From positions 576,875-640,874 of the forward strand of contig JAIUPD010000001.1 in assembly GCA_020161615.1 (NCBI GenBank): DNA of 64,000 bases, read 5' to 3'. Position numbers and translations under genes: made by a program. This document shows positions 20,369-28,710 of this stretch, one piece after another (positions within the stretch are counted from its first letter, which is position 1; each line of letters opens with the position of its first letter). The DNA comes from Pseudomonadota bacterium (GTDB lineage: Bacteria; Pseudomonadota; Alphaproteobacteria; Rhodobacterales; Rhodobacteraceae). Under the pieces are notes generated by a model. The model saw nothing but the letters and a program-made list of their open reading frames with translations. It was not told the DNA's origin and searched no databases.

Positions 20369-20386
20369 CCCTCGGCCCGAGAGAGT

Positions 20387-20752
20387 ATGAAATACCTACG
20401 CTACGCCCTTCTTGCCGTCGTCCTGGTGCTTTGCGTCACGGTGGCGCTGGCCAATCGTGAGCCGGTGACGCTGGCGCTCTGGCCAGATACCGTCACGGCC
20501 TTCATCGGCTTCGGCTATGCGGTGACGCTGCCGCTCTTTGCCATTGTCGGGCTGGCGGCGGGGCTGGGGCTGCTGCTGGGGCTGGTCTGGGAATGGCTGC
20601 GTGAGCGCGGCCAGCGGGTCGAGGCCAAGAAGAACCGGCGCGAGTTGGACCGGCTCAGGGCCGATAGCAACCCCGCCCCGGCCCCCGCCGCCGCCAATCC
20701 GGCCGCGCCGCGCGACCGGGTGCTGGCGATCCTCGACGACAAGGAGCCCTGA
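20387..20752 (+). CDS. LapA-domain membrane protein (DUF1049)
   Basis: The 121-residue protein has two transmembrane helices, at about residues 4-22 and 40-63 ([20 protein letters not shown]), then a basic coiled-coil segment [20 protein letters not shown] and a Pro/Ala tail. The pattern matches the lipopolysaccharide assembly protein A domain (YciS/LapA); in E. coli LapA helps tune LPS synthesis with LapB. No lapB-like gene adjoins it. It lies between ihfB and trpF, 7 bases before the latter. Confidence 0.85.
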   Translation: MKYLRYALLAVVLVLCVTVALANREPVTLALWPDTVTAFIGFGYAVTLPLFAIVGLAAGLGLLLGLVWEWLRERGQRVEAKKNRRELDRLRADSNPAPAPAAANPAAPRDRVLAILDDKEP

Positions 20753-20759
20753 CCTCGCC

Positions 20760-21404
20760 ATGGCTGCTGAGGTTCGGGTCAAGATCTGCGGGCTGAAACG
20801 GCCCGAGGATGTCGATGCCGTGGTGACGGCGGGGGCTGCTTACGGCGGCCTCGTCTTCTTCGCGAAATCCCCCCGCGCGGTGACGATCCCCGAGGCGCGC
20901 GATCTGGCGCTGGCCTTTCCGGCCGGGCTGGCCCGGGTGGGGCTGTTCGTCGATCCGACGGATGAGTTCCTCGACGCCGTGCTGGCCGAGGTGCCGCTCG
21001 ACATCCTGCAACTGCATGGCAAGGAAAGTCCCGAGCGGGTGGCCGCGCTGCGCGCCCGCCACGGGCTGCCGGTGATGAAGGCGGTGGGCGTGGCCACGGC
21101 CGAGGATCTGCCGGCGCTGGCGGATTACGGCCGCGTGGCGGACATGCTGCTGGTCGATGCCAAGGCGCCCAAGGATGCGGTGCTGCCGGGAGGCAATGGC
21201 CTGGCCTTTGACTGGCGGCTCATCGCCGGGCGGCGCTGGCCGGTGCCCTGGATGCTGGCGGGGGGGCTGACCCCCGAGAACGTGGCCGAGGCCATCGCCC
21301 TGACCGGGGCGCGGCAGGTCGATGTTTCCTCGGGCGTGGAAAGCGCGCCGGGGGTCAAGGATGCCGAGGCCATCGCCCGCTTCACCCGCGCCGCAACGGT
21401 GTAA
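20760..21404 (+). CDS. trpF: Phosphoribosylanthranilate isomerase
   Basis: Third step of the tryptophan branch: converts PRA to CdRP. The 214-residue TIM barrel starts [20 protein letters not shown], with the catalytic Cys in KICGL at residue 10 and the phosphate loops [14 protein letters not shown] near 163 and [15 protein letters not shown] near 183 with the catalytic Asp. The start at 20760 is preferred over earlier in-frame ATGs inside lapA. The gene ends at a bidirectional terminator; trpB lies 1.5 kb downstream rather than adjacent. Confidence 0.95.
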   Translation: MAAEVRVKICGLKRPEDVDAVVTAGAAYGGLVFFAKSPRAVTIPEARDLALAFPAGLARVGLFVDPTDEFLDAVLAEVPLDILQLHGKESPERVAALRARHGLPVMKAVGVATAEDLPALADYGRVADMLLVDAKAPKDAVLPGGNGLAFDWRLIAGRRWPVPWMLAGGLTPENVAEAIALTGARQVDVSSGVESAPGVKDAEAIARFTRAATV

Positions 21405-21406
21405 GA

Positions 21407-21434
21407 AAAGGGCGGACCCGAAGGTCCGCCCTTT
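21407..21434. terminator. Bidirectional terminator, trpF / DUF4394 gene
   Basis: A 12-bp perfect stem AAAGGGCGGACC (21407-21418) / GGTCCGCCCTTT (21423-21434), loop CGAA. A and T runs on both sides let it serve both converging genes. Confidence 0.88.
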
Positions 21435-21465
21435 CCGCCCTTTCAGGCTACCCTTGGGGGAGGGA

Positions 21466-22245
21466 TTACATCGGCGGCACGACGGTCATGTCGCGGACCT
21501 CGCCATCGACGCCCTGCAGCTCCCACGAGCCGGTGACGGCGCCGGTTTCCAGATCGACCGAATGCAGCCCGCCATTGGCGATCAGCCAGGCCGCATTGTC
21601 ATCGACCGCCGCGGCGTAGATGTCGAAGGCGATCGGGCCCTCGATCTCGGCGCCCAGCATGCCGACGGCCATGTTGGTCCCGTCATTCGGCGGGTTCTGG
21701 CGCAGGAGCGCGCTCATTGCGGTGTCGATGTTGTACATCGCCGTGGCTTCGGGCCGGCCGACCGAGTTGGTATAGGCCGTGCCGCCCACCATCGGGGTTT
21801 CCGAGGCATGCTCGCCATCGGCGGCGAAATGCAGCGCGCCGTCGACCATCACCGCGCCGGTGCCCAGGTTCACCCGGTGGTTCACGGTGCCCGACATGAA
21901 GCGCAGCGCATCGGCGGCCGGGTTGATGTCGACGATCACCGCCGCGCCATCGGCGATTTCCAGCGGCGTGTCCATGGTCACGATGTCGGTCGTCTCACCC
22001 GAGGTCCAGTCGATGGACACGACGCGCCAATCCTCGGTCACGCCGATCAGTTGCTGGGTGTTGGGGCGCCAGTCGATGCCGAGCAGACGGCCTTCGACAG
22101 CGACGTCGAGCGAGCCGGTGGCGGTGGCATTGGCGGGGTCGATCATGACGAGCGTGTTGTCGCCGGTCAGCGCGACGACGCTCTGGGCCGAAGCGGCACC
22201 GGCGGTCATCAGGGCGGCGGCGGAAACGGACAAAAGCAAACGCAT
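21466..22245 (-). CDS. DUF4394 secreted beta-propeller-like protein
   Basis: The 259-residue protein has a signal peptide (MRLLLSVSAAALMTAGAASA) followed by a DUF4394-type domain. It has repeated short strands with motifs such as VVALTGDNTLVMIDPANATA, LLGIDWRPNTQQLIGVTED, DADG-like turns and TAMYNIDTAMSALLRQNPPN. Function is unknown; the repeats suggest a periplasmic propeller or sensor. It interrupts the trpF-trpB pair and faces trpF. An ECF-type promoter candidate lies 54-81 bases upstream of its start. Confidence 0.85.
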   Translation of the reverse strand: MRLLLSVSAAALMTAGAASAQSVVALTGDNTLVMIDPANATATGSLDVAVEGRLLGIDWRPNTQQLIGVTEDWRVVSIDWTSGETTDIVTMDTPLEIADGAAVIVDINPAADALRFMSGTVNHRVNLGTGAVMVDGALHFAADGEHASETPMVGGTAYTNSVGRPEATAMYNIDTAMSALLRQNPPNDGTNMAVGMLGAEIEGPIAFDIYAAAVDDNAAWLIANGGLHSVDLETGAVTGSWELQGVDGEVRDMTVVPPM

Positions 22246-22298
22246 GAGATACCTCTTGTTGGCGTTGTGACAGGGCGGTTGGTCGCCCTTCGCCTTGA

Positions 22299-22326
22299 GG
22301 TACGTAAGCGTCGGCGGAAAGTTTCA
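22299..22326 (-). promoter_or_regulatory. ECF-type promoter candidate for DUF4394 gene
   Basis: On the minus strand TGAAAC (22326-22321), a 16-base spacer and CGTACC (22304-22299). The geometry and the CGT -10 core are like promoters of extracytoplasmic-function sigma factors. No sigma or anti-sigma gene is in the window. Confidence 0.4.
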
Positions 22327-22362
22327 CGCCGGGGCGGCCTTGCGCGGATCACAGGCGCGTTA

Positions 22363-22398
22363 TCTGGGCGCCCCTCGGTCGCAGCGCCCAGAGGGGCG
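22363..22398. other. Two overlapping, mutually exclusive hairpins
   Basis: TCTGGGCGC (22363-22371) pairs with GCGCCCAGA (22384-22392). CGCCCCTC (22369-22376) pairs with GAGGGGCG (22391-22398). The two stems share bases, so only one can form (or they form a pseudoknot). They lie just past the 3' end of the minus-strand 97-codon gene and may be its terminator. Confidence 0.45.
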
Positions 22399-22411
22399 TT
22401 CGTGCCGCGCT

Positions 22412-22705
22412 TCAGCGGTCCTTGGCCGCGCCCGGCAGGTCGGTCGCGGCGGTGGTGGCGACGCGCAGCAACACGATCCGGCCAAAGGTGCCATGGCCCG
22501 GCGCGGCGCTGTCGTCGGCGGTGACCTTCGAGGCGGGCAGAGGGGACAGCGTGACCTCGCCGCTCACGCCGGTGGCATCGCCGGCCGTGGTGGTCAGGGT
22601 GAGCACCGCGCTGCCGCTGGACTGGCCAGGGCCATGGACGGCGGCCGCCGCGGCGGCCACGGCGATGCCGAGGATGAACGGGGCCAGGATCAGGGGATGC
22701 GGCAT
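22412..22705 (-). CDS. Small membrane-anchored protein of unknown function
   Basis: I do not recognise a family. The 97-residue product has one N-terminal hydrophobic helix (LILAPFILGIAVAAAAAAVH, residues 4-23) that could be a membrane anchor or uncleaved signal. A short Thr/Ala/Val-rich extracytoplasmic part with predicted strands follows (VLTLTTTAGDATGVSGEVTL). It lies upstream of the DUF4394 gene on the same strand with a 166-base gap. Coding support rests on length, the helix and third-position GC; it may be spurious. Confidence 0.5.
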   Translation of the reverse strand: MPHPLILAPFILGIAVAAAAAAVHGPGQSSGSAVLTLTTTAGDATGVSGEVTLSPLPASKVTADDSAAPGHGTFGRIVLLRVATTAATDLPGAAKDR

Positions 22706-22906
22706 CTCGATCTCCGGGTTGGTGGGTCCCCGTCTGGCGCGGGGTCTTGCTACATATACGCGTGAACATCACGAAGGTTTCACGGCGATGTGAAAAAATT
22801 CCGTCGCGCGGAAAAATCGGCGGCGGGCCGCCGAAATCCGCGGTCATTGCCTTGTTGCAGGGCTTCGGCGAAACACGTAGGCAAGGGCCAAAGGATGGGG
22901 GATGGC

Positions 22907-24139
<1,233 letters not shown>

Positions 24140-24204
24140 GACGGGATCCCCGCCGGTCAGCGATGTCGCGCTCGGCGGGTTTCGGGGCAGAGGGCGGAGC
24201 CGGG

Positions 24205-24229
24205 GGAACCGAGGCTTGGGTTCGACGTT
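24205..24229 (+). promoter_or_regulatory. ECF (EcfG-like) promoter upstream of PepSY gene
   Basis: GGAAC at 24205-24209, 16-base spacer, CGTT at 24226-24229. This exactly matches the GGAAC-N16/17-CGTT consensus of general-stress ECF sigma factors in alphaproteobacteria. It is 36 bases before the start codon. Rhodobacterales often lack the classical EcfG/PhyR system, so another ECF factor may use it. Confidence 0.5.
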
Positions 24230-24265
24230 CGGATAGTGACAGTCACGAACCAAGGACAAAGATCC

Positions 24266-24568
24266 ATGAAACGCTTCCTCGCTCCCTTCCTGCTTGCCGC
24301 TGCCCTGACCCTGCCGGCCGTGGCTCAGACCCAGCCCGCCGGGGTCATGGACCCCGAGTCGCTGCGGGGGCAGTTCCAGACCGCAGGCTGGGAATCGGTC
24401 GAGATGCAGAGCAATGACCATTCGATCGAGATCGAGGCGCGCCGCGGCGCCATGGAGATCGAGGTGGTCTATGACCGGGCGACCGGCATGGTGCGCGACC
24501 TCGATATCGAGAATATCGACGGCCGCCCGATCACCATTCCCGGCCTGACGATGACGCCCGCATCCTGA
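24266..24568 (+). CDS. Secreted PepSY domain protein
   Basis: The 100-residue protein has a signal peptide (MKRFLAPFLLAAALTLPAVA-Q) and then a single PepSY-like unit: VMDPESLRGQFQTAGWESVE, then IEIEARRGAMEIEVVYDRAT, and GMVRDLDIENIDGRP. PepSY domains are periplasmic modules that may inhibit proteases or bind metals; no activity is shown here. The start at 24266 was chosen for the signal peptide, ten codons inside the longest frame, with AAGGAC upstream. An ECF-type promoter candidate is just upstream, so it may be a stress-induced envelope protein. Confidence 0.78.
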   Translation: MKRFLAPFLLAAALTLPAVAQTQPAGVMDPESLRGQFQTAGWESVEMQSNDHSIEIEARRGAMEIEVVYDRATGMVRDLDIENIDGRPITIPGLTMTPAS

Positions 24569-24587
24569 CGATGCCGTCGCCTGGGCG

Positions 24588-24983
24588 TCATCTCAGGTTG
24601 GGGATGACGCCCTTGCTGGGCTCCACCAGCCCCGACCTGAGCCCCGCGCCGATGCGACGGGCGAGTGCCGACCAGGCCTCGGCCGTTTCGGGCGGCAGAT
24701 TGCGGCGCAGCACCATGTCAAAGAGACCGAGCCAGGGCGTGAACATGCCCGGCCGGACGTTCCCCGCGTCCCGATGCACCTGCATCGGGTTGCCGTCATA
24801 GACCCGTTCGAAGAGGATCGCGTTGCGCCAAAAGCGGGCCACCTTGGCCTCGTGCGCGGGCCAGTCGGTGACATGGGCGGCAAAGACCGGGCCCAGGCCC
24901 GGATGCTCGCGCACGAAGGCGTAGAAATCGGCGACCACGGTGTCGATCTCTTCGGGCGTGATGGGGAATCGCGGCTGAACCAT
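24588..24983 (-). CDS. Group III truncated hemoglobin
   Basis: The 131-residue 2-on-2 globin has the group III pattern: FPITPEEIDTVVADFYAFVR (helix B region with FY), FWRNAILFERVYDGNPMQVH ending in the proximal His70, and FTPWLGLFDMVLRRNLP near 80-96. Such globins bind O2 or NO; roles in nitrosative stress or microaerobic life have been proposed for the group. It is convergent with the PepSY gene with 19 bases between stops, and it leads no obvious operon. Confidence 0.9.
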   Translation of the reverse strand: MVQPRFPITPEEIDTVVADFYAFVREHPGLGPVFAAHVTDWPAHEAKVARFWRNAILFERVYDGNPMQVHRDAGNVRPGMFTPWLGLFDMVLRRNLPPETAEAWSALARRIGAGLRSGLVEPSKGVIPNLR

Positions 24984-25044
24984 GGCCCGTTCTAGCGCTG
25001 GAGCGGGGCAGAAGGCCAGCGGCAGGTTGTCGCGCGGTCACGGC

Positions 25045-25425
25045 TCACCCGGCCGCCGCATCCTCGGCATAGAGGCGCAGGATGGCCAGCGGTACGGTGT
25101 CGAGCGTGCGCAGATGGGTCGCGGCCAGCCGGATCCGGGGGGCCGCGCCCTCGTCATGGGCCTGCAGGAAACGCGCAGCGCAGAGGCACCAGCGGTCGCC
25201 CGGCTTCAACCCGGCAAAGCCGAACTCGGGCCGCGGCGTGGACAGGTCATTGCCCAGGTATTTGGACAGGGCCAGGAATTCGGCCGTCATCACCGCACAG
25301 ACGGTGTGGCGGCCTTGATCCTCGGGTCCGGTCTCGCAGCAGCCGGTGCGGTAGAAGCCGGTCATCGGATCGCGCGAGCAATCTTCGAGCGGTCCGCCCA
25401 GCACGTTGAAGGAGGCGTCTTTCAT
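25045..25425 (-). CDS. DUF2237 family protein
   Basis: The 126-residue protein matches the DUF2237 pattern: NVLGGPLEDCSRDPMTGFYR with a conserved Cys, TGCCETGPEDQGRHTVCAVM, LALSKYLGNDLSTPRPEFGF, and LKPGDRWCLCAARFLQA. Function is unknown; five or more conserved cysteines suggest metal binding or redox chemistry. I chose the ATG at 25425; the longer frame overlaps the upstream 56-residue secreted protein. The stop of that gene is 7 bases before this start, so they are probably co-transcribed. Confidence 0.88.
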   Translation of the reverse strand: MKDASFNVLGGPLEDCSRDPMTGFYRTGCCETGPEDQGRHTVCAVMTAEFLALSKYLGNDLSTPRPEFGFAGLKPGDRWCLCAARFLQAHDEGAAPRIRLAATHLRTLDTVPLAILRLYAEDAAAG

Positions 25426-25432
25426 CAGCGGG

Positions 25433-25603
25433 TCAACTCGTCGGCGCGGGCGTGCAGGTGCGGGTGGTGCTGTCGTAGCGATGCCCCTCGGGGCAGGAGA
25501 TGGTCTGTGTGCTTTCACAGGCGTGCTGCGCCAGCGCGATTGTGGGGGCCAGCGACACGGCCAGGGCCAGGGCGCTCAGCAGGGTCTTCGACGGCATCGT
25601 CAT
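25433..25603 (-). CDS. Small secreted Cys-containing protein
   Basis: A 56-residue product with signal peptide (LLSALALAVSLAPTIALA-Q) and a 30-residue mature peptide containing ACESTQTISCPEGHRYDSTT and a third Cys near the end. A conserved pattern C-x6-C-x-E-G-x-x-Y/W-D-x(5)-C is recalled from many small Rhodobacteraceae proteins that are sometimes misnamed in databases. The start has GGAGG 8 bases upstream. It is immediately upstream of the DUF2237 gene. Function unknown. Confidence 0.72.
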   Translation of the reverse strand: MTMPSKTLLSALALAVSLAPTIALAQHACESTQTISCPEGHRYDSTTRTCTPAPTS

Positions 25604-25680
25604 GGCGAACCTCCGGGGGAATGCGCCTGCCCAGCCTAGCACGGAATCGCGGGTCGGGGGCAGCCGCAGCGTGCAGCCTG

Positions 25681-25926
25681 TCACAGGGACTTGTGCGAAC
25701 CGTCGCAGAAAGGGCTCCGCGCGCTCTGCTTGCAGCCGCAAAGAAAGGCCTTCCTGTCGGCCTCGGCGGTGAATCTCACCGGGCTGAGGCCGGTCGCCTT
25801 GTGCGAACCGTCGCAGAAAGGCTGGTTCTGCGAGCGCCCGCAGGCGCACCAGAAATAGGTTTTCCCGGCCTCCACCTCGACGGGATAGGGGGCTTTCTGG
25901 GCGATGATCGGGACGGTATCTGACAT
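25681..25926 (-). CDS. CDGSH-type iron-sulfur protein, two-domain
   Basis: The 81-residue protein has two CDGSH motifs, each expected to bind a [2Fe-2S] cluster with three Cys and one His: Cys27, Cys29, Cys38, His42 and Cys63, Cys65, Cys74, His78. The motif CxC-x8-CDGSH is intact in both. Tandem CDGSH proteins of this size are widespread; roles in redox or iron handling are proposed. The DNA encoding the two CDGSHK motifs includes an identical 24-base stretch (25690-25713 and 25798-25821). It is separated from the next gene by 77 bases and follows the serine hydrolase. Confidence 0.92.
   Translation of the reverse strand: MSDTVPIIAQKAPYPVEVEAGKTYFWCACGRSQNQPFCDGSHKATGLSPVRFTAEADRKAFLCGCKQSARSPFCDGSHKSL
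25690..25821 (-). repeat. 24-bp direct repeat inside the CDGSH gene
   Basis: Bases 25690-25713 and 25798-25821 are identical over 24 positions and encode the end of each CDGSH module (PFCDGSHK). The identity extends through synonymous sites, suggesting recent duplication or gene conversion. Confidence 0.85.
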
Positions 25927-25956
25927 GGCTGGCTCCTGCGGCTGGCGTGTCGGGTT

Positions 25957-27123
25957 TCAGTTCGCCGAGAGGCTGTCGGCGATGGCGCGGAACAGGGCGA
26001 TCTTCTCGACCATGACCTGAGGCGCGGTGAAGCCCCGGTCGGCGCTGTTGACGGCGATCACCACGTCATTGCTGCGGTCGATCCAGATCTCCTGGCCATA
26101 GACGCCGCGGGCCCAGACCTCGCCCGGCCGGGCCTCGGGCGGCAGCCACCATTGGTAGCCGTAGCCGGCGCCGGATTCGGCGGTGAAGGGGCCGGGGGCG
26201 GTGCTTTCGGCGATCCAGTCGGCGGGCACGATCTGCCGGCCCTGCCATTCGCCGTTTTGCAGCACCATCTGGCCGATCCGTGCATAGTCGCGCGTGGTCA
26301 GGTTCAGTCCGCCCAGCACGAAGGCCACGCCCTCGCCATCCGTCACGTAATAGGGATCGCGGTCCAGACCCAGCGGCTGGAAGATCCGCTCGGACATCAG
26401 GTCGGGGATCGAGCGGCCGGTGGCGCCACGAATCACCATGCCGATGACATGGGTGTCGATCGAGACGTATTGCCAGTCGCTGCCGGCGGGCCCGCGCCGC
26501 GCGCTCTGCCCGGCGGCGAAGCCGTCCATCGATCCGCCCAGCGCCAGAACACGGCCCATGCGGTTGATATCGGACCAGAAATCCAGGTAATCCTCGTTGA
26601 AGGCGACGCCGGATTCCATGCGCAGCACCTGGCGGATGGTGGCGCCGTCATAGGCCGATTGGCGCAGGGCGGGCGCGTATTGCGTGACCGGCGCGTCGAG
26701 GTCGGGGATCGTGCCATCCGCCACCAGCGTCCCCAGCAGCAGCGACAGCGCGCTTTTCGCCACCGACCACGAGATGCGCGGATCGTCCTGTGCCGTGCCC
26801 AGGCGGTAATCCTCGTAGACGATCTCGCCCCCGTGCAGGACGACGATGCCGGTGACCTGCCGCGCTTCGGCCCAGGCGTCGAAGCCCTCGGGCAGGGTGG
26901 CGCGCGGCCCTTCGGGCAGCGGCGAGGGCGTGCCGCCCGCCATGCCGCGGCTGAGGAACAGCGTGTCCATATGCGAGAAATTGTGGACGATCCGGTCCTC
27001 GGCAAAGAGCGAGTTGACGGCCAGCAGGCGCGTCAGCTCCTCGCGTTTCCAGACGGCCAGAGCGGCCAGCACGATGATCAGGGCGACGAGGCCCCATCCC
27101 AGACGTTTGAAGAATCTGCGCAT
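25957..27123 (-). CDS. Membrane-anchored serine hydrolase (beta-lactamase/DD-peptidase fold)
   Basis: The 388-residue protein starts with one transmembrane helix (GWGLVALIIVLAALAVW, residues 9-25) followed by a class C beta-lactamase-like domain. SVAK at 120-123 gives the catalytic Ser120 and Lys123. The YxN-like and KTG-like elements are less clear, with VSIDTHVIGMVI near 220 and GYGYQWWLPP near 327. Such 6-aminohexanoate-dimer hydrolase or EstB-like proteins have varied substrates, so function is open. The start at 27123 is preferred over a long upstream frame lacking homology. It lies upstream of the CDGSH gene. Confidence 0.82.
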   Translation of the reverse strand: MRRFFKRLGWGLVALIIVLAALAVWKREELTRLLAVNSLFAEDRIVHNFSHMDTLFLSRGMAGGTPSPLPEGPRATLPEGFDAWAEARQVTGIVVLHGGEIVYEDYRLGTAQDDPRISWSVAKSALSLLLGTLVADGTIPDLDAPVTQYAPALRQSAYDGATIRQVLRMESGVAFNEDYLDFWSDINRMGRVLALGGSMDGFAAGQSARRGPAGSDWQYVSIDTHVIGMVIRGATGRSIPDLMSERIFQPLGLDRDPYYVTDGEGVAFVLGGLNLTTRDYARIGQMVLQNGEWQGRQIVPADWIAESTAPGPFTAESGAGYGYQWWLPPEARPGEVWARGVYGQEIWIDRSNDVVIAVNSADRGFTAPQVMVEKIALFRAIADSLSAN

Positions 27124-27311
27124 GGCGGCCCCCCTTGGAAGGGGCAGTCTGGCAGGCGGGCGGGCAAAGACAAGTCCCCCCTTGACGGAATCGCGCCCGG
27201 CCCTTAGCTGCGCGCTGCGGCGCGGGCCCTGGCGAGGGACCGGGCGCCGTGACCGGACCCGTCGTGCGGCGTGGGCGCCAGCGGCCGGTTCCCCATATGA
27301 AAGTTTGAGCG

Positions 27312-28250
27312 ATGGCGGCGTGGGGATTGTCCTCGGGCGACCTGATCGTGGACCGGCGCTTCGATTTCGCGGAAGGGCTCGCTGCGGGTGGCGAGTTGCG
27401 CGCGGCGGTCGAACTGTTGAGCGAGGCGATGGAGCGCGCGCCCGACTGGCCTGCGGGCTGGTTCCGGCTGGGCGAATGGCACGAGGCGCTGGGCGATCCG
27501 GCGGCGGCGGTGGCGGCCTGGGACCGGGCGCTGAGGGCCGATCCCGAGGATCGGCTGGGCGCGGGGCTGAAGCGCGACCTCGCCCGCCGGGTGCCGGTAG
27601 CCGAGGCGATGCCGGCGGCCTTCGTCGAGGCACTCTTCGACCAATACGCGCCGAGCTTCGACACGGCGCTGGTCGACAAGCTGGGCTACCGCGCGCCCTG
27701 GCTTCTGGCCGAGGCGCTGGCGGGGCGGCGCTTTGCGCGGGCCATGGACCTCGGCTGCGGGACCGGGCTTGCGGGCGAGGCTTTCCGGCCTGCGGTCGAC
27801 TGGCTCGAAGGCTGCGATATCTCGGCGGCGATGCTGGGACAGGCGCAGGCCAAGGGGATCTACGACCGGCTGGAAAAGGCGGATCTGGCGGCGCTGCAGG
27901 TCGGCGCGCGCTATGACCTGATCCTCGCGGCCGATGTCTTCGTCTATCTCGGCGCGCTGGAGAGGATCGTCGCCTGGTGCGCGGGCTCGCTTGAGCCGGG
28001 CGGTGTGCTCGCCTTCACCGTCGAGGCGGGGGAGGAACCGCTCATCCTGCGCGACAGCCGCCGCTTCGCCCATTCGGCGGGCTATGTGGAGGGGGTGCTG
28101 CAGGCGGCGGGCTTCACCGCGGTCACGCGGCAGGAGGCGGTTTTGCGCCAGGACCGCGGCGCGGATATCCGCGGGTTCGTGGTCGTGGCGGGTGGCCTCG
28201 CGCGTCAGTCCGACCGGCAGGGCGACGGCGAGGGGATGGCGCTGGCCTGA
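27312..28250 (+). CDS. SAM-dependent methyltransferase with N-terminal TPR
   Basis: The 312-residue protein begins with TPR-like helices (RAAVELLSEAMERAPDWPAG, then DPAAAVAAWDRALRADPEDR) and continues with a class I methyltransferase domain. Motif I is AMDLGCGTGLAGEAFRP near 145-161, then GCDISAAMLGQAQAKGIYD, and DLILAADVFVYLGALERIV near 203 for motif IV. The architecture TPR plus Methyltransf_11/12 is common in alphaproteobacteria; the substrate is unknown. It is divergent from the serine hydrolase gene and followed by a long non-coding gap. Confidence 0.85.
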   Translation: MAAWGLSSGDLIVDRRFDFAEGLAAGGELRAAVELLSEAMERAPDWPAGWFRLGEWHEALGDPAAAVAAWDRALRADPEDRLGAGLKRDLARRVPVAEAMPAAFVEALFDQYAPSFDTALVDKLGYRAPWLLAEALAGRRFARAMDLGCGTGLAGEAFRPAVDWLEGCDISAAMLGQAQAKGIYDRLEKADLAALQVGARYDLILAADVFVYLGALERIVAWCAGSLEPGGVLAFTVEAGEEPLILRDSRRFAHSAGYVEGVLQAAGFTAVTRQEAVLRQDRGADIRGFVVVAGGLARQSDRQGDGEGMALA

Positions 28251-28710
28251 CGGGCGCGAGGCGGCGGAAGGCGCGCTCCCGCCCGCCCACCCCGCGCGCC
28301 TTCCGCCGCGGCAAGGGTGGTGCTTGGGTCGGCCCCGGGGGGCCAGCCCCCCGGACCCCCCGGCGTATTTTTGGCAAAGTGAGGGGAAGGGTGGCTCGCC
28401 TGGTCGGACGCGCTCCTCTTCGTTCCTCGAGTCGTCTGCAGGGTGAGGGCCGCCCTGACGAGGCGTCGCTGGCACCGTGTCAGGCCCGAAGGCTCGGCGC
28501 GCAGGCGCGGGGCCGGAGCAGACCCTTGGGCCAGGGGGGGAAGCGCGGTCAGGCGATCGGCCCGAGGACGATCACCCGTGCCGAAGGTTGCCGCTTCCTT
28601 CGCGGCGCCGCGGGCCGCCCCTGGCGCCCGGGTCGGTGGGGGACGGGGGCGGCACCCCTCTGTCGCTCCTCGGGCGTTGACCTTCCGCCCGGGGCGGGGG
28701 CAAATCGGGC
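28251..28710. other. 460-base intergenic gap with hairpin and degenerate repeat
   Basis: No convincing gene. It contains a 16-bp perfect inverted repeat GCGGCGGAAGGCGCGC (28261-28276) / its complement at 28294-28309 with a 17-base loop, directly after the methyltransferase stop. A degenerate composite element D follows at 28318-28390. From 28400 to 28710 I see GC-rich sequence with no repeat, clear promoter or small ORF with a ribosome binding site. The glnE promoter must lie here. Confidence 0.5.
28318..28390. repeat. Composite intergenic element, copy D (degenerate)
   Basis: GC-rich hairpin GGGGGGCC-A-GCCCCCC (about 28338-28352), then CCCCCCGG and GTATTTTTGGCAAAGTGAGG. It has the layout of the arm region of the other copies, but GAGGATATTT is replaced by GGCGTATTTTT. 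I recall this second form being common in Rhodobacteraceae intergenic DNA. Confidence 0.45.

Noticed and set aside
22706-22906. Tryptophan attenuator before trpB
   Set aside because: I found no leader peptide with adjacent Trp codons followed by alternative hairpins.
24588-24983. Group III hemoglobin as part of a denitrification island
   Set aside because: No nitrate, nitrite or nitric-oxide reductase gene or Fnr-type TTGAT-N4-ATCAA site was seen around it.
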